A DNA stretch of 64,000 nt, taken from Diphasiastrum complanatum. Taxonomy: Eukaryota; Streptophyta; Lycopodiopsida; Lycopodiales; Lycopodiaceae. This document shows, piece after piece, positions 57,551 through 64,000 of the stretch. Below the pieces are notes generated by a model. The model had not been told where the DNA came from, did no database searches, and saw only the letters and a list, made by a program, of their open reading frames with translations. The stretch covers positions 16,080,715 through 16,144,714 of the forward strand of contig CM055092.1 in the NCBI GenBank assembly GCA_029204225.1. The letters run 5' to 3'. Position numbers and translations under genes: made by a program. Position 1 is the stretch's first letter. Every line of letters begins with the position of its first letter.

Positions 57551-58696
57551 TGTTGGATTTATCTCCTCTACTCTCCTAAATCCTGTGTTAATCTACCTCC
57601 ATTCATGCTGCTGTATTTTACTTGTGTTGTCACACAGTCGGCATATTTACATGTAAAATAAGACAGGCAAAGAAGGCAAAAAAGGCAACATTGTGTTTTT
57701 ACACGTGATTTATGACAGGCGAATACGATGACACTACCCTACAAATGCCAAAGGTGCCCTTATGGAAAAGCGAAGGTACCCTGTAAATCAATTTTAGGAC
57801 ATTTGTCAGAGTGTCATGTTTTTTGCATCTTCATCAACGTTAATTTTAGCGAAGGTTGACGTCGCGGCCTTCTCACGCTCATCTCATGTACTATGCAATT
57901 AGATTTGGCAACGACAGAAGCCATCCACGATCTCCCACAGACAAAACATCCACTTTTGTACCTTCTTTATCTACACACTTGTAAAAATTATGTATATATA
58001 TTGAATACCATCTGCGTATTCAGGGTGTGAAGTATAACAGCATTTGAACAAAATATCACTAATAATTAGAGATAGACATTGTAGATGCTTTCATGCATTG
58101 ATTCTTTTCTTCTAGATGTATTGTTGGTAATAGGTTCATCACCTTTATAGATTGTGTGATTAGCTTTGTGAAGCACGCGGTTATGTCCGCTATTGTCTTG
58201 TGCTCACCTGCATTATTGACCTGTATATTTCACTATACTTAATTTGATTACAGCTCTGTTTGTTTTGCGTTCGGATTTGTGTCAATATTGCAATGCTCTT
58301 CTACATTTTGTCTGGCTTTCTTACTAGTTAATCTAATAATATGCTCTTCGTGAATTATTATTAGTCTAGTTGTTCACGACTAATATTTAGTCTTGCTTTT
58401 CACAACTGATTATTAGTCTAGCTCTTCGCGACCAATAATTTGTCTAGTTGTTCGCAACAAATTATCTTTCTGATGTATTTGATGCTTAATGTTTGGCTAC
58501 GTAATCAAATCAAACGTGATTTCTATCACTAATGTTCTATTTGAGTCTGATAGGCATAGTCGTGCTTAAGGAAAGAGTGAGATAGCTTATTCCGCTGCGC
58601 AAGAACAATGTTCGTTCGAGTTCATTTCTTTTTCGAGTTTCGAGTTCGCTTCGTTTTCTTTTCGAGTTATCTTTCTTCACACCCCTCTTTCCAACA
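57551..58696 (+). mobile_element. Element E 3' LTR (1146 bp)
   Basis: TGTTGGATTTATC to CTTTCCAACA, colinear with the 5' LTR with scattered substitutions (many C/T and G/A) and small indels, so the insertion is not recent. Confidence 0.95.
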
Positions 58697-59350
58697 TTTC
58701 TCTCTCTACAAATTGGAATATTCATTTGGAGGATGTCTTGTCTATTCCATCTATTACCATGAATTTGCTTAGTGTGAGTCAAATGCTAGTAAAGGCCTCA
58801 AGGTGGAGTTTGATGGAGATGCTTGTTTGATCAAAAGGAAGGATATCTTGGTTGGAAATGTAAAAGGCAAGGGAAATTGTTCAAACTAGATGCTTGTGTT
58901 ATTGCTAACCAGGTTGGATGTATTGCAAGGGAACAAATACCTATTCAAGAGGTTTGGCATAAAAGGATGGGACACCTCAACTTCAAGTTTGGAGGTAATG
59001 GCTAGGAAGAAGATTGTGATAGGTCTTCCAAGTTCCTTAAGTGGCATCAAACATGTTTGTGAGTCTTGTGCTTTGTCTAAGTCACATAGACTACCTTATA
59101 CTAGATATATATCTAGATCTACAAAGCCTTTTCAACTTGTACATCCGGATATTCATGGATTTACTACAAGTAGTAATAGTGGAGCTAAGATATATGTAAC
59201 ATTCATTGATGATTTTAGTAGATTTTGTTGGATCTATCTACTAAAGAGCAAGGATGAAGTGTACGATGTCTTTATCAAGTTCAAGAATGCAAGGGTGAAC
59301 CAATTTTCCACAAAGATCAAGTGCTTAAGGAGTGACAATGGTGGTTAGTA
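58697..59350 (+). pseudogene. Element N protease end, GAG-pre-integrase and integrase core
   Basis: Resumes N after element E: HLEDVLSIPSITMNLLSVSQ, a frame change, EVWHKRMGHLNFK, IGLPSSLSGIKHVCESCALS, PFQLVHPDIHGFTTSSNSGA, IYVTFIDDFSRFCWIYLLKS and IKCLRSDNGG with a TAG replacing the Glu codon that should follow. Confidence 0.88.
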
Positions 59351-60072
59351 CATATCTTTAAGTTCAAGACCTTTTGTGATGAGCATGGGATCAAGAGGGA
59401 GTATACAACATCAAGGACCCCACAACAAAATGGAGTGGCTGAAAGGAAGAATAGGTCTTTATGTGAAAGTGCTAAAGCTATGAGGTTAAGTGCTAATCTT
59501 GACAAACCATTTTGGGATCAAGCTTTATTGTGTGCCAATTTCTTGTGCAATAGGTGGCCGAGTGCTATTTTGGATGGAAGGACACCTTTTGAGATGCTAT
59601 TCAAGAGGAGGCTGAGTGTCAACTTTCTAAGACCCTTTGGATGCACATGTTACGTCAACATTACTCTTGATGATAGGACCAAGGGGGATCCATCTTCAAG
59701 AAGAGGTATTTTTGTTGGATATAGTGAGGTGAGTAAAGCCTACAAGGTTTACTTTCCTTTTACTAACAAAGTGATTGTTGGTAGAGATGTCATATTTGAT
59801 GAGGGGAACATTCCAAAAGTGTCTTCAAGCATGATTGATGGTAGTGTGGATGGATCTAACATTCTTGATGTAGATGAAAAAGATCCTACTTTGGATGGTG
59901 ATGATGATGGACCTTCATCAAGTCAAAAGCCAAGGAGAACATCAAGAGAAAGACAAGTAACTTCAAGGCCCACATATGATCAAAAGGGTAAGCAAGTAGT
60001 TTCTGGAAATTATGTTGCTTTCCTAACCTCTTTGGATGAACCTACAAGTGTAGATCAAGCAAGGAAATAAGA
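59350..60072 (+). pseudogene. Element N integrase C-terminal region
   Basis: Frameshifted PQQNGVAERKNRSLCES block, then an open frame to 60070: KPFWDQALLCANFLCNRWPS, RPFGCTCYVNITLDDRTKGD, RGIFVGYSEVSKAYKVYFPF and an acidic, Ser-rich linker (DEKDPTLDGDDDGPSSSQ). It ends in TAA next to EEWIQAMDLEYQ of RT. Confidence 0.87.
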
Positions 60073-60568
60073 GGAGTGGATCCAAGCAATGGATCTTGAG
60101 TATCAAGCTCTTATGAAGAATGGAACATGGAGATTGGTGGAGTTGCCTAAGGACAAGAAAGCTATTGGATGCAAATGGATCTTCAAGGTGAAGACAAACC
60201 AAGATGGATCTATCAACAAGTACAAGCCAAGGTAGTGGCAAAAGGATATGCTCAACAACAAGGGATTGACTATGAAGAGACTTTGCACCCATGGCAAATA
60301 TGGTAAGCATTTGAGTCATCATTTCACTTGCTACACTTTATGGATGGGATCTATGGCAAATGGACATTACAAATGCATTCTTGAATGGTGATCTTGAGGA
60401 CGAAGTGTACATGGAGCAGCTCGAGAGCTACATTTCATCAACAAAGCCAAATCATGTGTGTCTACTACAAAAGAGTTTGTATGGCCTTAAGCAAGCACCA
60501 AGGAGTTGGTATGCTAAGCTTAACACTTTTTTACTCTCTCAAGGCTTTGTTATAAGTGAGTTTGAAGG
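60073..60568 (+). pseudogene. Element N reverse transcriptase, truncated
   Basis: EEWIQAMDLEYQALMKNGTW, GCKWIFKVKTNQDGSINKYK, a frameshift at about 60228, motif [41 protein letters not shown] and LLSQGFVISEF, after which similarity to element B ends (60562-60570). Catalytic YVDD and RNase H are missing; RNase H C-terminal sequence that could belong to N lies at 35636-36022. Confidence 0.88.
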
Positions 60569-61373
60569 GTTCTGTTTCTTCTTGAAAAGCTGCAGCTACA
60601 AATTCATCACTCATCTCCTCCTGAGAGTGCTTGCTTGGCCTGATAGCAATAAGAGTTGCGCCTCTCAAACCTATACCACCTGGAAGTTGCAGATAAGGTG
60701 CATACCATAGCTTTAATTTTGAATCAGGCACTTGGGTTCTGTTTGCTGAGGATGAAGCTACTATGGGTAATGTGTGTCTAAACTCTTGTAGCTGTTCTTT
60801 GCTCATGCACAACATTCCTTGCCCATCTGCATCAGTAAAAAGAAGACTCTCAAGGCTGGGATGGTCAGATATGATCTGTTGAAGAAGATAGTGTCTTGCA
60901 GACGCAGCGATCAACGAGCTGATAGTCCACATTACTCGCGGCTTTAGTCCTCCATCATTATAAAATGACTCTAGGATGCGATCACTTTCTTCATGCGAAT
61001 AAAGTGCTTCAGATTCCTCCAATATATCTGTTATGTTGCTATGCTCCGATGTGTGTTGCAGATCACACCTTGCGCAGCTACTATCAAGCTTTGATACTTT
61101 ACTTGACGCACCCTTTAGAATGGAAGCCGCTCCTAGTATGACGCAACTTTCCAATGTGCTGCCAAGCTCGGCCTTCCATTTCAGAAAACCTCCTCCTTCC
61201 ATGACTAGCTCGGCACCAGGAAGTTTGATCCGCAACCGTTGGAGCTCTGTGAAATTCTTTAGGATTTTGCATGGGGAATAATGAAATATCTCTGCAAGGA
61301 TAGACTTCTTGGGCTGGAAAAATTGATGTAATGCCCGGAAACGCTTCGATATCCCTCCAAAGACAAGCCTCAT
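60563..61373 (-). pseudogene. F-box protein fragment (At5g46170/At4g18380-like C-terminal part)
   Basis: A 280-codon open frame on the minus strand, of which about 270 codons are cellular: MRLVFGGISKRFRALHQFF, HYSPCKILKNFTELQRLRIK, KWKAELGSTLESCVILGAAS, RVMWTISSLIAASARHYLLQ, LLFTDADGQGMLCMSKEQLQ, KLWYAPYLQLPGGIGLRGAT and LIAIRPSKHSQEE. I recognise this as the conserved region downstream of the F-box in a small plant F-box family. The N-terminal F-box itself is missing (a TGA lies just before the first Met). The last 11 codons (KLTYNKALRE and stop) are antisense copia RT of element N. The frame has no internal stops, so the displacement is recent or the source is well conserved. It cannot act as an SCF adaptor without the F-box. 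Confidence 0.82.
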
Positions 61374-61643
61374 TGGCTCACAACATACTAGATTCTAAAT
61401 CTTCTTTGGTGATAGAATTCCACATTATAAATCTTCGGTGGGTTCTAAGTCAAAATGACTAATTCTTTGTCACGACCTTGTTCAATTTAAGACAGCATTT
61501 AATATATTTTACTCAAGTACTAAAAGAAATAGTACAAATGTATGGTTACAAATTTTTTGAAAATAGAATACCATCTCTTTTGTGTGTCATTTAATATAGA
61601 AACTACAAGTAAGAGCTAATGAGTATGCGGCTCCTCTTATTTT
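61374..61643. other. Spacer
   Basis: A+T-rich, no recognised feature. Confidence 0.35.
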
Positions 61644-61710
61644 TAGCACCCTGCGCACGCGTCAGGGTGGGCCAGGCAGGGAGGTTTTTTTTTTTTTTTT
61701 AAACTGCTTG

Positions 61711-61738
61711 CCCTGGTGCCACGTGTCGGGCACCAGGG
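61711..61738. repeat. 10-bp perfect hairpin
   Basis: CCCTGGTGCC, loop ACGTGTCG, GGCACCAGGG. The loop with its border reads CACGTG, a G-box core. Confidence 0.9.
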
Positions 61739-61836
61739 TTTATCCCATAAGCAAATCTCTGAGATAAACCAGTACCTATATATAGCTGAACCCACCTATT
61801 TACTCACATGTGTGCAGGTGGGTGTGAAGCTGCCCA

Positions 61837-62110
61837 GTGCCACCTGCACGGTTCCCGGTGCCACCTGGGCGTGCCCGGCATCACCCACCTGGCGCTGGTG
61901 CCCCTGCCCGGTGCCACCTGAGCGCTGCCTGCCCGGTGCCACCTGGGCCTGCCCGGTGCCACCTGGGCCTGCCCAGCGCCACCCACCTGCCTGCCCAACG
62001 CCACCTGGGCCAGCCCTGCCCGCCTGCCCGGCGCCACCCACCTGGTGCCGGTGCCCCTGCCCGGCGCCACCTGCCCCCTGGCGCACCCGCCCTGGCGCCA
62101 CGGCGCCCGC
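61837..62110. repeat. Roughly 20-bp minisatellite, unit near GTGCCACCTGGGCCTGCCCG
   Basis: About a dozen degenerate units, two of them adjacent and identical around 61940-61980; variants GCGCCACCCACCTGGTGCCG and GTGCCCCTGCCCG recur in the same order twice. Frames on both strands give Pro/Ala/Cys- or Gly/Arg-rich chains that are artefacts of the repeat. Confidence 0.85.
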
Positions 62111-62164
62111 CTGCGGCTTTTTGGCCAGCCCCTGGCAGGGGCACCCTGACGCGCCAGGGTGCTA

Positions 62165-62880
62165 CAATTATGTGGAGCCATGAGTATGCTTGAGAGGGCC
62201 CACGACCATCATGAAAAAAATACTCTCCTTCAACTTGTTGGCCCTCTACCATTCCCTTTAGACGCATGTGCTCCTAGCCCACGCATGTAGGGTGTCAATC
62301 GACTAGGCTAATAGTTAGAACCCCGGTCAAAGGTTGTGCAATAGAAAACAAGAAACTAATGAGGCTCTAGGAAACTAGGTGGAGCTTAAAACCTGATGGT
62401 GACACACTATGACCTTTGTTATGCAAGTTGATGCCTTTGTAAGAATAGATCGAAGATAAGAAGTTACTAGATACATGAATGTTTAATATAGTGATATAAG
62501 ACCAGTTTTTCAATTTGACACATACTTCCAGTTTTAGCTCTTTTTCCAATATTTGCCTTAAATTGCCTATGTGATGATTGCATATGATGTGTTTACAACA
62601 TGTATAGATACTGAGTCCGGACATACATCCCTTGACATGGTTTGCCTTACCGTGCTTGTTACCCCCCAGAAAAAATATTGTTTACTATATGTATTGATTT
62701 TTCTTTCAATTAAATATACAACATAAAATTTGATTCTCAGAAGAATCTTTGTTACAGATGAATGGTAGCTTGTGAAATCTAGAAAATACAGAGTTAGGGT
62801 TTTTAGTGTGGAAATAAAGTTTGAAGAGACAGTTCAAGGGTCTCTAAGTTTTAAACTACTTATCAGGCCATCCGAAAGCC
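62165..62880. other. Spacer and possible leader of element F
   Basis: A+T-rich; no LTR or primer site for the following gag was recognised. Confidence 0.35.
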
Positions 62881-63420
62881 ATGTTCCTCCAACTTAAGAG
62901 AGCATTTTTTGGCAAAATGGTAACATTAGGAGAATCCTTGCTTGGAGAAGCCAGTGAATTGGACGAGGTGTCCAATTATAGCATTTGGAAATTGAAAATG
63001 AAGAGTATTATAATGGAAAATGAGCTATGGGACATTGTCACAAGAGCGGAACAATGTCCACAACCGCAACTCCCGCAAACATTTACACATTTGACAAGAG
63101 GGTTTAGAAACCCCTATCGTTGATCAATCTAATAGTGAATAATCATGTAATTTCTCACATTAGTAATGTCATGACATTGAGAGGTGCTTGGAAAGCACTC
63201 AAGGCACAATATTAAATGGCAAATCCATCACAAATGATGTTTCTAAGAACCAAATTGAACAGTTTTCGTATGGAGAAAAATGAGAGTACAAGCTCATTCT
63301 TCACATGCATCAAGGGATTGAAATATCAACTTATGGCAATTGGGGAGCTGATACAGGAGGTAGATTTGGTTCACATGACAATGAGTGAATTGTCTATAAG
63401 CTAAACATTGAGGTTTCTAA
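62881..63420 (+). pseudogene. Copia element F gag
   Basis: EVSNYSIWKLKMKSIIMENE and LWDIV mark the gag N-terminus; after frame changes AWKALKAQY, MMFLRTKLNSFRMEKNESTS and FFTCIKGLKYQLMAIGELI follow the UBN2 pattern. Stops at 63121, 63214 and 63402 break it. Confidence 0.75.
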
Positions 63421-63424
63421 GTGC

Positions 63425-63735
63425 AATGGATTAGTAATGACTACAATTTCTCAAAGTGATTTGTGGTGCAGACGCTTAGGTCACTTCAACTTCAAGAATT
63501 TGAGATTGCTTCACAAAATAAAGATGGTGACATGTCTACCTAGTATTGATGATAAGAAGGAGCCTATCTATAAGGGATTCATACTAGGCAAATCACATAG
63601 AGAAAAGACTTAAAAGGAGGGGATGGGCTAAGCAAGTGCACTCTTATTTGTGTGGATCGATGAAGACAATGTCAACTGGTGGGGTATTCTACTTCCTAAC
63701 ATTCATTGATGATTGTGGATGTATACCATCAAAGA
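63425..63735 (+). pseudogene. Element F GAG-pre-integrase and start of integrase
   Basis: LWCRRLGHFNFKNLRLLHKI and FILGKSHREKT give the integrase zinc region; in shifted frames HSYLCGSMKTMSTGGVFYFL and TFIDDCG give the first DDE Asp. The knuckle and protease between gag and this block are deleted. Confidence 0.75.
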
Positions 63736-63754
63736 GCAATTGTTTCCTATTTCT

Positions 63755-63995
63755 TACTAGACCATGAAAAAACACCATTACCAAAATGGCAAAAGTAACT
63801 TATAGTGGATCTTCGATCATCTATGCTCTACCCCCAGTCCGAGTCCATGAAGCCCTGTAATGATGGTAAAGCTTGTTGTCTCTCCTACATTAATCCAAAA
63901 GTAGTTGTGCCCTTAACATATCAAAGAATTTCTTCACAACTTTCCAATGTATCTTCCTAGGTGTTGCCATAAATTGGCTTACCGGGGTTACAACA
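63755..63995 (-). pseudogene. Copia RNase H fragment (opposite orientation)
   Basis: The minus strand reads HWKVVKKFFDML, a stop, then in another frame LQGFMDSDWG, TAG, SIDDRRSTISYFCHFGNGVF and SWS. It faces element F and runs to the window edge. Confidence 0.75.
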
Positions 63996-64000
63996 TAATT

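Larger units (their letters stand above)
52308..58696 (+). mobile_element. Element E: complete-structure Ty1/copia nested in element N
   Basis: Two LTRs (52308-53476 and 57551-58696), primer site, gag-pol in copia order and a G-rich purine tract. Flanks: TTTTT at 52303-52307 and TTTCT at 58697-58701, fitting a 5-bp target duplication with one change. Removing E rejoins N's protease (compare the uninterrupted GGCACAATTCCTTTTTCTCT of K near 43166). Coding regions hold many stops, so it is non-autonomous now. Confidence 0.95.
61644..62164. mobile_element. G+C-rich foldback element with hairpin termini
   Basis: Terminal inverted repeats start TAGCACCCTG at 61644 and end CAGGGTGCTA at 62164, with further matching CGCGTCAGGGTG and CAGGCAGG/CCTGGCAGGGG parts inward. 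Each terminus can itself fold (CACCCTG...CAGGGTG). Inside are a T-run, a 10-bp-stem hairpin (61711-61738), TATATATAG at about 61774 and a minisatellite. It encodes no transposase and no clear target duplication was found, so the class is undetermined (MITE- or foldback-like). Confidence 0.65.

Noticed and set aside
61716-62267. Several Cys/Pro/Ala- or Gly/Arg-rich frames of 100-155 codons
   Set aside because: All arise from the G+C-rich minisatellite, which lacks stops in every frame; no domain or codon signal.

Overview
This window is a retrotransposon-dominated stretch of a land-plant nuclear genome. The evidence is one intact, intron-containing class III (secretory plant) peroxidase gene, a fragment of a plant F-box gene, plant-type Ty1/copia and Ty3/gypsy elements with an initiator-Met-tRNA primer site (TGGTATCAGAGC), long (GA)n microsatellites and A+T-rich spacers. 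The species cannot be fixed from the sequence; the element density suggests a large genome such as a fern or a gymnosperm.

Layout. 1-3.3 kb: broken minus-strand gypsy gag-protease-RT fused in frame to copia RT, followed by copia RNase H. 4.0-6.2 kb: plus-strand LINE reverse transcriptase remnant. 6.2-11.5 kb: copia RT scrap, microsatellites, a chromovirus 3' end (chromodomain, polypurine tract, LTR start) and mostly featureless DNA. 11.8-16.2 kb: 5'-truncated copia element A with a candidate 3' LTR. 16.4-18.5 kb: the peroxidase gene on the minus strand (three exons, Gly-rich N-terminal extension), the only cellular gene that looks functional. 18.5-22.5 kb: spacer with duplications, a (CT)n tract and a gag-like fragment. 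22.5-26.8 kb: decayed gypsy pol, followed at 27.4-29.7 kb in the same orientation by an unrecognised coiled-coil ORF that may be an additional ORF of that element. 29.9-34.4 kb: a copia 5' end, spacer, and a second LINE 3' remnant.

34.7-60.6 kb is a nested complex of copia elements. One family (C; 649-bp LTR starting TGTGAAAGATT and ending CTTTCACA) occurs at least five times (T, N, B, K, H). Element N sits inside the LTR of element T at T's TATA box. The two N LTRs (34987-35635 minus, 50001-50649 plus) and the two halves of T's LTR are 15 kb apart and in opposite orientation, yet carry the same 5-bp AAAGG target site; a roughly 24-kb inversion would explain this. Family D (783-bp LTR) is interrupted by a family-C composite, and a structurally complete element E (two LTRs of about 1.15 kb, primer site, polypurine tract, decayed gag-pol) is inserted in N.

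60.6-61.4 kb: F-box (At5g46170-like) C-terminal fragment abutting N's truncated RT. 61.6-62.2 kb: a G+C-rich foldback element with hairpin termini and an internal minisatellite. 62.9-64.0 kb: two further copia scraps in opposite orientation.

Nearly all retroelement ORFs carry stops, frameshifts or lost catalytic motifs. The biology of the window is TE nesting, recombination and gene-fragment displacement around one surviving gene.
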